NCBI RefSeq assembly: GCF_016808095.1 | Contig: NC_068971.1 | Location: forward strand, 12,164,501 to 12,228,500 | Direction of reading: 5' to 3' | Length of the DNA: 64,000 nt | Source of the DNA: Vigna angularis | Taxonomy: Eukaryota; Streptophyta; Magnoliopsida; Fabales; Fabaceae | Part shown: in pieces, positions 11,598-23,569 of the stretch | Position numbering within the stretch: the first letter of the stretch is position 1 | How the letters are laid out: every line of letters begins with the position of its first letter | Made by a program: the position numbers and the translations under genes | Notes under the pieces: generated by a model | Databases searched by the model: none | Told to the model about the DNA's origin: nothing | The model's input: only the letters and a program-made list of their open reading frames with translations

Positions 11598-12735
11598 GGG
11601 CCATATACATTAAAATCAAATGAAATTAACATTGAGTCAATGTTCTTTAAATTTAAAGTAGTTAGAAAAAAAATACTAGACTTATTTAATGACTAATTCA
11701 AAAACCTATTTAATGACAACAGAACATATATATAATTAGAAAACCATTATTTTTTACTTTCTAAACTCAATAATATAGAATTAAATATTTGTTTATCTAA
11801 ATCAATTTGTGTTAAATGCAATTTTTGTAGTCTGGACTCATAAATCTAAATCAACTTACTATTAAGTTAGTTCATAAATCGACTAACTCATTGATAATAA
11901 TTGCATGCAATTTATCGTCACAAACTTTTCATGGATTTTGATGCAAGTCATTAAATAATACTAGGTTGTAGTTTTCTAATGTTTTCTGTATATTTAAAAA
12001 TTGACACATTGTTTTTGGGGTTTGAGGACAAAATTTTGTTGTCTCATTAATGCTTACAAAAATACTTTTCTTTTTTTAATTAATTCAAACGAGTTTACCT
12101 TAAAGTACGTGAAAAAAAAATCTATAAGTAAAATAGTACTAATACGCCAATATCATTATTGATTGCCTAAACGACACACATTAAGTGTAGAGTAACAACA
12201 AATACTAAACCTTAAATTGCGGTACTTGTGTGATTCTATCAACTTAGCCAACTCGACCAAGATTATGATATATATATATGTGTTTATATGTTTATATTAT
12301 CATCAAGAAAATATTAATGAAACCTGAATTCATGGTCTCAACAACCATGGCAGGGGCAGGAATAACATAATAAAAAAATAAAATCTTTTGCAATGCTAAA
12401 TAGGTTTTTTATTATGGTTCCTTTCCGTACGACAGGGACATGATCAATTGTTTTTTAATCCCTACAAATTACGATATTTTCACATTTTGACCCAACAGAA
12501 AAGAAATAAAACAGTCTTTCAGAAGTGAAATCATGGCAGCAGAAAAACTTGCAGAACAAAAACCAGCATACAGAGAGAGAGAGAGAGGGGAAGAGATACA
12601 GTTACGAACCTCAGAGAGAGAAAGGGTAGGGAAAAGTTCCTTGAGGAGGTTGTGTAACTGTTGAGGAAGGTCATGAAAAAACCTGCCACAACAACAGTTT
12701 CTTGTTCCTTCCCTGCCTTCTTCACTGCTTCTCAT
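8868..12735 (-). CDS. MATE efflux transporter, DTX48-55 subfamily
   Basis: A multidrug and toxic compound extrusion antiporter, expected to have 12 membrane spans and to act at endosomal, Golgi or plasma membranes. The long frame (10280-8868) gives about 470 residues, but its first codons ATGCACTTGCAG are better read as the end of an intron (TTGCAG|GTG). I propose exon 1 at 12735-12610 (42 codons from ATG, after an in-frame TGA, donor GAG|GTTCGT) and exon 2 at 10268-8868. Phase 0 joins them to give 508 residues, a normal length for this clade. Clade features include GMDPICCQAYGAKR, PSCISVCLEWWCYEIM and GLCEIGN-PQTAACG, with an acidic C-tail. Two usually conserved positions differ (GNW for GNC; LSGTARP for LRGTARP). 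Arabidopsis relatives (ADP1, BCD1 and others) affect organ initiation, iron balance and senescence; the substrate here is unknown. The intron contains a TA microsatellite. Confidence 0.92.
11531..11596. repeat. (TA)n microsatellite in MATE intron
   Basis: About 66 bp of uninterrupted TA dinucleotides inside the proposed 2.34-kb first intron of the MATE gene. Likely length-polymorphic. Confidence 0.95.
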
Positions 12736-15499
12736 GGCCAACCTTTGACTTGCTCACGGGGTTACCTTCTACAGTTCCTCCAGATTCACCACCAGTGCAC
12801 ATGTTTATCTCAGTTTTTGCTAAATAGGACAGAGATATAAAAACGATAAGCACTAATTATTCGAATATTGTTGTGCATTACTTGCAAACTAAAATATGCA
12901 TGTTTGTTAAAAATATGTAGAATGTTGCCAATCAAAGTGCTTGAGTGAAGGTAAATTCAGTAACCATTTCGTGTGTTTGAAATATTAATTTCTGTAATTA
13001 ATAAATATTTTACAGAGAAAAATCGGTACGATAATAATATAGACTAACTCTTGAGAATTAATTTAAAGAATAATGATGTTCTATATATTATTTTCAACAA
13101 AACTGGGAATTTAAAGGAACAAAATTAAAGCATATCGATCTTTCCCAACCCCTAAGAGACGGAAAAGACTAAAAAAACAAGAGTCTTAAAAAAAAGATGT
13201 CCGAAATGGAGCAACCCTTGTTTCTAATTTGCTGAATCGATCATATAATAAGATTTAGTTTCCCTCGGAGCTAGGTATATCATACATAAACATATAAAAC
13301 AAAAAATAAAAAATAAAAATGGAGAAGAAGAGCAAAACCTTCATATCCAAAATCAATAAGAGAAGATGAAACTGCAGAAAGGTGTTTGGAAGCAAAACAC
13401 TTTTCAACTTGACCAGTACTACATCTCTAAACCTTAGTTTTGATTTATACTCGTCTTCAATATTGCAATTTCATAAAATAATAGCAATTTGTAGCTGCTA
13501 CCACTCACTTTTTATTGTTGGCTTTCATACTTTGTATAAAACAATAATATCATGTCCAAGAAGTGCTAATAATATGCCCTTTTTTTATACTTTTATCTTT
13601 CTCTTCGTCCTTTGTTAGGTTAAGTTCGCTTTATTACTTCCATTTCCTTTTTAACTAAGTTTCACTTCCACAACATATCTGTAAAACAGCATGATTATGT
13701 CTTAATCCTTTGAACATGCCAGTATAATAGAAACTGTTACAGATAGGAAAAGATTTGTTTCTTGATGATATTATATATTTATCATAATTAATATTTTGTC
13801 TTAAGTTTTTCCTCTTAAATTTTTTGATTTAATTAAGATCAAGTTGGCACAGTGTCGTACGTAGCAACTATGAGTTCTGAAGAGAGAATAGGTAAATTGA
13901 ATGAAGAAAGTGTTGGAAGATGAGTAGCATGATTAAGAATTAGGTCATTAACAGGTGATGTAGGAGAAATGTTATCATATGTTGCAAAGTAAGGCACGTG
14001 AAGGCTTCAACCTCCTCAATTAATTAGGTCGATCTATCTTAATTATTAATTAACTCTTGTTCACAAATCATAATGTATGCATGTGTTTTGCCACTTGTGC
14101 CAATGGTTTTTCCTTTCAAATGTGTTTGTCACTAGTTAGCTTTACGAAAAAACGAATATTACTTATGGTACAGTAAAAAATGTTGTAAATTGTTGTCTGC
14201 TACTACATGCTTTGTAATAAAAGATATTAACAAATTCAAGTCAATCAAGCTTGAATCCCACATATTATGTGCTGCCACATAACTAATTGGATTCTCTCCC
14301 ATTGTCGTTATTTCCTAGTACTGCATGCCAGTAGAGATGTCTTATATATATTGTTTCGATAATAAAAATCATTTTTATAATATATAAAGCATATGCATAT
14401 TAAAATTATATAAATGTATTTGAGTACGTAGTTGGTTTAGTATAAATAAAAAATTTGTTGTTAGTATAATAAAAAAATCGTAATCTTAATATAAAAAGTT
14501 TAATTTGGATAACTTTATTTGAATTTTGATAATGATTAAAGGAATTGAATATGTGTTTAATCTCTAATAACTATAATGTATATTTATTAAAATGACAGCT
14601 AATGTCAATATGTAGATGTTAATTTTGCTTTAATAAATTTATTTTTTTATTAACAATAAAAATTGAATAAATAGAAAAACACTTGAATACTTCAAAGTGG
14701 ACCAGAAAGAGGTAAGAACTTGATATGTTACAAGCCTAAAAATAACACCATATGTGTCTCCTACTTGCTCGATTGGCACCAACTTTTCACTTTAGGCAAC
14801 AACAATGTAGCAAACAATGTAATCACGTTGCCTAGTATTTAAATATCACTGGCAAGGAAACGAGCTCAAACGACAACGCTCTTGATCTTGATCCCATGTT
14901 CGAGTTCCCGAACAACGGTCAACCTTCATTTGATGAACCAATACAAAAACTGTTCCTTGGGAACTAAGTCATCCTAGATTATGAAGGTTGACATTAACAG
15001 ATGATTCGCGGGCAAATTGTGGAAGTTCTAAAACAAGATTGTCTAGAGAGATTAAAGTGTCTAACAATCCAAGTTATGAAGTTTAACAATAAGTATTAAA
15101 CCAAATATCTTTTATGAAAGAGAAGTGCCTACTTGACCTATAATGTCTAAGTACTTACTCAAGTTAAATGAAAACCAAAGGCCTTATACGAGAAACTACA
15201 TAAATTTTCCAAATGTTAATCCACAGTCTTCTCAAGATAAGAACATAACACAACAACGTTTCGCTGAAGTCTATATATAATCTAATACATTGTTAACAAG
15301 AAGCGCTTGGTCAATAAGAAAAGTCTACATGAAAGCTTTAGAGATAGTATACCTAAGAATTTGTACTCATGTAGAGATGAAAAGAAGAATGTGCCACCAA
15401 GGAACTATTCTAGGAATATGTGCAAAACAGTAGGATATGGTATCAAGCTGTTAAGTTGAAATATCATTTCTTGAGAATAGTAATAACATTGAAGCTTAA
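12736..15499. other. Upstream flank of MATE gene, nothing else recognised
   Basis: AT-rich intergenic DNA. The first few hundred bases should hold the MATE promoter, but I cannot point to a specific TATA box. The short frames here, such as 13382-13618, are Ser/Phe/Leu-rich and look random. Confidence 0.4.
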
Positions 15500-17330
15500 A
15501 TGTCTTACATCAAAAGCAATGTTGTAAGGGAAAACATCGTCTAATGAAAAACATATTAAAATATACATCTAAATTAGTTTTTCCTAAGAGTCTAGTGTCA
15601 TATGTCATCTGCTATCAAAAGTGTTATACATCGTTTAACCCTTCTTGAATGATATACTTGAATGATGCATTAATTACCAACAAGATGTATGACAAGATGT
15701 TTTGACAAGCAACAAAAGTTAACAACTATAAACGTTCAAAACATTTAATGCATGTACCGTAAAATATTATTTTGCTTACATACCTTGTCCTTGTTATTCG
15801 TGCAGAATAGGAATACACAAAGGATTAATGAGAACATCTGCACACACTGGATAAAGACGTTGAGAGAGGCAAAGAATATTCTAGAATAAATCTCTTGAAG
15901 ACATCTACTCTGGCAGAGCCGTACAAGTCACTCTTCAATGAAAACTCTGATAAAACATTTTACCTCTAATGAAAAGAAAAAAGTATCGCCTCTCACTTAA
16001 AGGCTTCCTACTCTTCTAAAAACTCAACTCAGCATGCAACATTCATCTTTCAAAAGGGCTTATATAAAAAAGATCAATTGAAGAGAAGAAAGTTGTTGTT
16101 ATTAAGAAAAATATATAGAAGCAGTTGAAAATATGAAGAAAGAAAAGGTGAAAAAGATAGAGAAAATGAAGAAATACATTCAAGAATAATTTACTCTACT
16201 TCACCTCAGTACATATACAGTGTGATGCTCTTCAAATAAAAAATATGATGAAAACATGAAGACATGAAGAAGAAAAGAGAGTTGAAGAAAACTAAAAGGA
16301 AAGCGATGAAATATTAAGCCCAAGATGGGATGAAGAAAAGAAAAAGAGTAAAGAAATGAGGTTGAAATGAAAAGATGAAAAGAGTAATGAAGTTGTGAGC
16401 ATAGTGAAAAGAAGATAAGAAAAGAAAGAGAACATGCATTGAACATTCACTTTGTTTCTCACTAAATCAATATACATCGTCGAAAGCTCTTCCATCTAGA
16501 AGGAATAGAGAAGAGAAGGAGCATACAAATAAAAATCAGCTGAATGATCAACACTGATGTTGATCAAAGCCTATATCGTATACAACTCTTCAATCAAAGG
16601 AAAGAACTTCATTGAAGAAGGAAGGAGAAGATAAAAAGAGCAAGTATTTGTCTTACTACTCACACTTACATAATCTAATGCTTCTCCAATCAAAGGAACA
16701 AGCTTACTGAAAAGAAGAGAAAAAGAGCAAGCATAAGCATGAAGATTGTAGATCAATGTTGTTGCTCATCAAGCTTACATCGTCTGATGCTCTTCAGCAA
16801 AGGAAACAATCTCCAAGTTACAAGACTGTACATCATTACACTTATCCTCTCTTAGAGAGTTACTCAAGTCTATAACTATACAAGTGTCAAATTGTAAATA
16901 TAAATATATCCTCTTTATGAGAGTTAACATTTGTACCTTGTAGCGTATACCGCAGTGGATCTATTGTAAGTTCTTAAGAGAACTAAAATACTTGTAAGAA
17001 GTCGTTAAACTCAGTCTAGACAGTTGTATAAGACGTGTTGTCTAGGGGTGCCAAGAGTGGCTATAATACTCAATTAGGAGTGGGTTATACTCGAAACCAG
17101 GAGTGGTGTAAGAATACTCAGACTAGTCGTGTTTACTAGGGGATTAGGAGTGGTGTAAGAATACTCAACCAAGAATAGGTTAAACTCGTGTAGTATTGAT
17201 AAGATTAATAGAACCCCTTAAGAGTTCTTAAGGGAAAACTGGATGTAGCTCAAATTTAAGTAAATGAGTATAAACATTGTGTCTTATTGTTCTCTTCTTT
17301 TAAAACTATTGTTAAATTTTCTATGTCATC
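15500..17330 (+). repeat. Copia (SIRE-like) LTR-type sequence (tentative)
   Basis: Features resembling long copia LTRs of legumes: a TATA-like TTATATAAAAAAG near 16060, a run of GAGTGG-rich near-repeats at 17050-17170 (AGGAGTGGTGTAAGAATACTC occurs twice, with about 55 bp between starts), then 'AAACTGGATGTAGCTCAAAT' near 17235. No gag or pol domain is attached, so it may be a solo or partial LTR. A run at about 16070-16760 is rich in GAAGA words. Confidence 0.35.
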
Positions 17331-17499
17331 GTCTGAAAGAACATTTATTCACTTACCTTAACAAACGTCTAGACATAATTTACTTCTGAATACACCTTTA
17401 CAAACTCATTAGACGCTACATTACAAAAATATTTTGAAAATACTATTCATCCCCTTATGTTTTTCTGTGTACTTCAAAATGTGGATTTGTTCGCCTGGT

Positions 17500-17825
17500 G
17501 CCTAACCAAAATGTTAGGTATTGATCTCGATTTCTTGTGCCACCATCTATCCATCCTTCCACAAGCCAAACCTATGGCCTTAAAAAAAGGAGAAAGCTTA
17601 AAGAAGAGCGTCGAGCAACAATTACCAAAGAAGTAACAACTCTCCTTGAGGTCCGTTTCATTAGATATATCACACCACATGGCTTGCCAACGTCGTTATG
17701 GTGAAGAAAGTCAGTGGCAAGTGGTGCATGTGTGTTGACTACACAGTTCTCAACAAATCTTGCTTGAATAACACGTATCTATCACCCAATATTGAATTAC
17801 ACATGGGCAGCACGACAGGTACGAT
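17500..17825 (+). pseudogene. Ty3/gypsy reverse-transcriptase fragment
   Basis: Translation in two frames recovers the start of a gypsy RT domain: a region like 'DFLCHHLSI', then a basic run ending 'EERRATITKEVTTLLE', then after a frameshift 'MVKKVSGKWCMCVDY', the segment that normally precedes the first RT catalytic motifs. Stops and the frameshift make it non-functional. It is homologous to the minus-strand fragment at 21395-21595. Confidence 0.65.
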
Positions 17826-17849
17826 TTGTTGAGCTTTTAAATACTGGTT

Positions 17850-18187
17850 GAGTGTTACAAAATTGACAAGTGTACCAAATCGAACAAGTAATAAAGTGGA
17901 TAAGTCTAGATATTGTTTCCCATAGAGATTTGCATTATTAAAAAAAAATTATGTTTATTCACTAATTAAGGTTAAGAAATTTAAAAGAATGAAATTTTTT
18001 TATGTATATGAAATAAATCGAAAACTGAGAAAACAATAAAATTTATGAAATTACTATATGGTAAAGACTTTACTAGGGTTAGATTTCATGTATACAATCA
18101 CTATGAAAAACATTAAACAATATACTTCTAATTCCTACTCTAGCATTCACACCACATGTAACAAGTCCGAATATCTTAGTAACAAGT
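17850..18187 (-). repeat. LTR-like fragment interrupted by CACTA-3 (tentative)
   Basis: The minus strand resembles a Tat-type LTR 3' end (an ACTTTATTACTTG stretch, then GGTACACTTGTCA). The sequence appears to continue beyond CACTA-3 from 20652 to about 21330. Only the resemblance of the end supports this. Confidence 0.35.
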
Positions 18188-20651
18188 CACTAGTACAAAA
18201 ACACGGTATAATATCAGTGTTTTTCGGCCTTTCACGACGAATTCAAGGCCAACGTCATACTGGGAAACATTAAATTGACGTTGAATTTAAAAAAATCGAC
18301 GTTAATTGACGTTGGACATAGAACAATCCGAAGTCCCCAGTAGAGCAAATTGACGTTGAATATTGCTTTATGTTCGACGTCAATTTGCGTCAATTAACGT
18401 CGAATTTTGTCAATGTATGACGTTAATCACTTTTTTGTTTTTTTAATGGTTTAATGTTTCGGTAGGTCCATTTTTTCGTTCAGAATCTCAAATAGGCCCC
18501 CTACTTATTCGGTGTCTCAATTGGGTCCTTATTTTTGAAAAATTGAAACAAATAGAGGCTTGCCGTCAAATTGGACAAACGTCGTTTAAGAGGCTCTTAC
18601 GTGACATGCTGACAATATTCTCACTTACACATACACTGAGGCCTATCCACCATTTCCTCCACAAGGTTATTCAAATTATATTAGTACGTCAGTATCTGTT
18701 CAACACTTTTAACACACTTTCAGTTTACCCAACAACCATTTCAACACTCATTTTAAATGTGGTCTGTCCCGCTCAAATCACTGTACACTCTACATTGTCC
18801 CTCTACATTTAGGAGGCTAATGGAACTTCTCCAAGCAGCAGAGCTTCATATGATACGAAGGAAATGAAATAAAAAAAGACCCAGCTCTAGTAAATATAGC
18901 CTGGTACACTATGTTTTTGACGAGTTAGGATCTTCGTGGGGGAAAAGAGGCTTCAGGTTCCCACCTATTAATTCTTCCCTCTATTGAAAGCTTTAAAGCC
19001 ATTTTACAGTGAACCAATCTTCCTCTTTAGCTAATTAATTACAAGGGTTGACTTAAGAGGAAAGCAAGTGATCACCATCACAAAGTATCTCATAATATTC
19101 CATTCAAAACCCTTAGATAATAATCATACTTTCGGGTTCTCCAAGCATCCAGGCTACTGTTGATGAGTGATAGCACCCTGGAGACACATTGTTGCCAAAA
19201 AGATAATAACCCTCTTAATAATCACACCTAAAAACATTTTACATTTAAGTAGGTATCATTACTAATATTGAAACCTCTTCAGTTAAACTAAGATGGAATT
19301 GCTTTCATAGGTTATGTATTGTCCGGGCACCACCTTTAAAACATGGGAAACCAGAATCTTGATTCCAACATTAATAAAAAAAGAGAGATTCAGTGAAATC
19401 CAACATAAATAGAAGTCAGGAGAGTATTCCTTGATCCATAGAGGCAAAAATAGAAAAATGTGAGGTAAAAGGCACTTAGTACTACATGTCTAGTTGAGAA
19501 CAAAGACAAAAAGTGTGTTTTGATACACACATACCATGAAGTAAAGTGAACAAATATTTGACGAATGTCATAGAATGCAAATGGAGCAGGCGAAATGAAC
19601 TCCAAGTGAAAAGAAAAAAAAATTTCAAAAATGAAAAGAATGTTCCAGTACTGATCTTGCCCAAGCAACTTAGTTTTAGCTTAAGAGAAAATGTTCCAGT
19701 GCATATCTCGCCTAAGCGAGAACGTTTAGCTTAGGCGAAAATACAGTCAGCATGCCACGTAAGAGCCTTTTAAACGACGTTTGTCCAATTTAACGACAAG
19801 CCTCTATTTGTTTCAATTTTTCAAAAATAAGGACCCAATTGAGATACCAAATAATTATGGGACCTATTTGAGATTCTGGATGAAAAAAAGGACCTATCGA
19901 AACATTAAACCTTTTTTACAATTCTACAAGACTTGAAAAGCAAAAAAATAACAAATGTAATCCAGTTTTGAGTATTTTACATAGCATGAACTATGAACGT
20001 GTAGTGTAGTATCAACAACAAACAACAACAACAAACAAGAAACAACAAACAAGTTCAACAAAACAACAACAACAAACAAATTCAACAAATAAGTTCTTCA
20101 AAAGTGAGAGAGAAAGCAGAATGTGTCTATGAAGGACAAAAACATGAAAACAATAGGTCAAAACAAACGAAAATCATACCTAAAGTAGTTAATCAACATG
20201 TATTTGTATTAAATGAAAGAAATATTACATGTGATGGTCGTTAAACTTCGTTAGATAAAAGTTTGAGCAAAAAAAAGGGTCTCGCACGCAAAGATAAAAT
20301 GCATGAATTTTGAACCTCCCGTTCAATTTTTTATTGAAATCACTAACCTTTTGATTTATAACCCTAGGGCATTCGACGTTTATAACCTTTTCACGTCTAA
20401 TTATAAGACATTCGACATCATACGTAAGTACATTTTCACCTTCGCACCAAGCATTTTCACAAAATTTACCCAATATGACGTCGAACTTCTCAATATTCAA
20501 CGTCTTATAACAAATTGACATCGAATTACAGTCCTGAACGACGTCTAATAATTGTATTTATTTACAAAAATGCGACCGGTCATTTTTAACGTTGGCTATT
20601 CAATGGTTAAACGTTAAACACTTGACGTTATACACTATTTTCGTACTAGTG
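18188..20651. mobile_element. CACTA-3, non-autonomous CACTA element
   Basis: 2464 bp with left terminus CACTAGTACAAAAACACGG and right terminus, on the other strand, CACTAGTACGAAAATAGTG. A perfect 3-bp duplication AGT flanks it (18185-18187 and 20652-20654). Subterminal TTGACGTTGAA and TTCGACGTCAA words are dense at both ends. It has no transposase. It is the same family as CACTA-2 and CACTA-4 and contains the MULE-type insertion at 18448-19911; without that insertion it would be about 1 kb. Confidence 0.9.
18448..19911. mobile_element. Non-autonomous MULE nested in CACTA-3
   Basis: 1464 bp bounded by inverted repeats of about 165 bp (18448-18612 and 19747-19911). The left starts GGTTTAATGTTTCGGTAGG and the right mirrors it with few changes. 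The flanking 9-mers are TTTTTTAAT and TTTTTTACA, 7 of 9 matching, consistent with a decayed Mutator-type duplication. Both sides of the host CACTA element resume after it. The interior has no transposase; it includes GCCTAAGCGAGA-type words near 19700. Confidence 0.82.
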
Positions 20652-21394
20652 AGTCTAAATTATAATAATAAAAACTCTAATGTCTAAGAAATTTTTATTA
20701 TAAGTTCATATTAAGTTCAGTATTCTAATGTTATGATAACTGTTTGGCATTTATGTCTAGCATGTGAAATATATTAGTTGTTCTTATCCTAATCAGGTTT
20801 CCCTAACAATATTCCAATCAACAAGTAGTTCCAAATATGCAAACAATAATCATGGAGTTAATAAAAAAAAATAGAACACAAGAGTGGTGGAAAAGAAATA
20901 TATTGAATAGTAGATTTCACAAAAATTGAAGATATATTACGTCCAACCCCCGTGAATTAGGGAGTTAGTTACTCTGTTGTATCTCTCTTAGAATTAGTTT
21001 TCTATGCTCCAAGGGTGTATTTTCTAACTCTGTGAAGTCTTCTATTCATATGATCTGGGCAAGTTTGTTCGAATGACTATGCCTAAAATTTATACTTGAT
21101 TTTTGTAATTGAAATAACCAAATATGTTGATAAGTGATTTTGTTGAGATATTCTTTAATCTTTAATGATTCCATTTATTTGATTTTTGTAACTGAAGCAA
21201 CCTAATTGGAGGATAACTTATTTTGTTGAGATATTATTTCATCTTCAATGAATTCCACTTTATTTGTACAATATTTTGAAAAATAAGATCCAAATATTTC
21301 TACTTCCTAAATTATTAAATAAAAATCTTAATTATATAAAACTTAATAATAAAAATACCAATAAAAGATAAATAAAAACAAAAAAACAATGATA

Positions 21395-21595
21395 ATGACA
21401 ATTATCATTGAAATCTTTGTAGTTGACACACGTACGCCACTTGCTAATGACTTTCTTCATTAAAACGACGTTGGCAAGTAACGTGGTGTAGGTGATCTCT
21501 TTTATGAAACCAACCTTGAGGAGGGTTGTTACTTGTTCGTTAATTGTTGTTCGACGCTTTTCTCTGATATGTTTCGGTATGCCCAATAGTCCCAC
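21395..21595 (-). pseudogene. Ty3/gypsy reverse-transcriptase fragment
   Basis: The minus strand encodes a piece of gypsy RT: 'EKRRTTINEQVTTLLKVGFI', then 'LANVVLMKKVISKWR', then 'CVNYKDFND'. This matches the N-terminal part of the RT domain and the plus-strand fragment at 17500-17825. Frame is lost after the Asn/Asp motif, and no other pol domain is attached. Confidence 0.65.
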
Positions 21596-21599
21596 ATCA

Positions 21600-22110
21600 C
21601 TTTGGAGTCGAGGTTAAGGGTAGTTTAAATATCTTCTCCTCATTCAACTCTCTGAGATGAATTTTAAGGATTAACTTGTGACTGAGCTCCAAAATCCAAA
21701 GCGAACAATGCATCAGATGCACGGTGATTGACTCTAACAATATTACTCGACGAACTTGGAATCAAAATGTTGATGTCGTCTAAGGGGAACAAAAGCAATT
21801 TCCCTTAGCCCCTCAATTAGGAATGAGCCCTCATACCCCTTAAACCTCGACTAGAAGGCTTATGTTCTAGTACATTTAATAGTCTCGGATCGCTTAGGAG
21901 TCGAGGCCAATGACAGTTTTAATATCCCTTCCTCCTTCAATCCTCTAAGATGTCTTTTAAGGACAAAACTGTGATGGAACTTTGGACTCCAAAATGAACA
22001 ATACCTTCAATGCACGATAATTAACGCTAACGATGTTATTTAACGGACTAAGGATCAAAACATTGACATCGTCTATGGGGAACAAAAGCAATTTCCCTTA
22101 GCTCTTTTAG
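21600..22110. repeat. Diverged tandem duplication, ~293-bp period
   Basis: Two copies of a ~215-bp stretch begin at GAGTCGAGG (21605 and 21898) and end with GGGGAACAAAAGCAATTTCC plus CTTAG (about 21810 and 22101). They share many blocks with about 25 percent divergence. They lie beside the gypsy RT fragment and are probably part of the same dead retroelement. Confidence 0.7.
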
Positions 22111-22348
22111 TTGCCGCTATAGATGACTTAACTCATGGTTCAAGAGATACTACCTTCTTACCCTTGGTCATCTTCTTCTTCTTTTTCTTTGTAGTATAAC
22201 ACACACATCTTACAAGGTACTTGTACACGACATGGGAGGTCATCTTTAATTGTAACACTATTAAAATTCATTCTCCAAATAAAATGTGTTACATTAGGGA
22301 TTGAACTTATCCTCTAAATCATGTTAAAGAATTCACCATAATCACTAC

Positions 22349-23330
22349 AAATATGTTAGAATTAGACAATAAATCCTCATGTTGTACAAAATGTTTATAA
22401 GTTTTGATGATAACAAAGCATTGTTATGTTGTGATTATATACACCAGTATACGCTTTACATTGAAAAATATATGCATCTTAAGTAACTTTTTTGTAGAAA
22501 AATGAATAGATTAGACGATATAATATGAATACATAAGATGATACAAGGTAAACTGATTAGATGATACCAACTTACTCAAGATCAAATGATACAAGCTTAC
22601 ACAAGATTAGACAATACAAGCTTACACAAGATAAGATGATAAAAGCTTGCACAAGATTAGACAATACAACCTTACACAAGACCATATACGATACAAGTTT
22701 GACTATATCAAATGATACAAAAAGAAATCGATTAGACGATGTTTTAATACATTAGACGATGTTGTAGTACATCAATCATATGTCTACTAAACCTCATTAT
22801 ACTCATTTACTTACTTTAATATATTAATAGGATTTTCACTTTAATTATTAATAACTCATAATCTTTGCAGATTAAAAGATGTTGACAAGCGCTAGAGATC
22901 AAAGTGGTCTAGAAAAAAGAATACTTTGATTAAGAAAAGATTTTGTATTGAACTAATACAACTATTAACTAACAAGAATCATTTTATCTTTGTATATAGA
23001 AATAATCGATGTACTCTGATTGAGAAAAGATGTACAACTATTTTACTAATCATAAACTAATTTTAATTCTAAATCAATAAATTTTGCAAAGTTTTCTTTT
23101 GTAGTGAGAAAATTGGATGTTGGAGAATTTATCAGATAAATATTCCACATCAAACATTCATTAATTTCAAAGAAGAAAGTGTTGAAGCAAAGTTTAAATG
23201 AGAATACAACCTAATTAAAGATTCAAACAAGAAAAAATGGAAGGATATTGAAGACTTAAGAGTTTCTTTCAAAGCTTCGACAGAAAGGATTTTGATCAAA
23301 TATCAACAATCATAAAGCTCTCAACGGTAT
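22349..23330 (+). repeat. Copia LTR-like sequence (tentative)
   Basis: Starts TGTTAGAATTAGACAATAAA and continues AAGTTTTGATGATAACAAAG, a phrase typical of the start of legume copia LTRs. Protein-coding domains are absent. A ~30-bp minisatellite lies inside it. Confidence 0.33.
22545..22705. repeat. Minisatellite, ~30-bp unit
   Basis: About five imperfect copies of a unit like ATACAAGCTTACACAAGATT plus an AGACAAT tail. Confidence 0.7.
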
Positions 23331-23383
23331 TATTTCTCAAACAATTATAAATTGAAGAAATTTGACGAAGAACAAGAACAAGT

Positions 23384-23462
23384 GCAAGAAGCAAAAGTGT
23401 AAATACATCAAAGTGAAAAAGTGTAAGAAGCAAAAGTGTAAATACATCAAAGTGAAAAAGAT
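23384..23462. repeat. Two-copy 39-bp tandem repeat
   Basis: The block AAGAAGCAAAAGTGTAAATA followed by CATCAAAGTGAAAAAGTGT occurs twice in a row with almost no change, so this is a recent duplication. Confidence 0.75.
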
Positions 23463-23569
23463 ATTCAAGAAAGTGATTAGAAAAACTGAGTAAATAGAGT
23501 AAAAAATCAAGAAATAGTTGTGCTTGTGAAAAATAATAATTGTGTGCTTAATTATTATAAAATCCTTCA

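Noticed and set aside
12469..12609. The downstream part of the 90-codon minus frame as coding
   Set aside because: Past the GAG|GTTCGT donor it becomes Ser/Leu-rich from a GAGA repeat and runs into a stop; only 12735-12610 fits as an exon.
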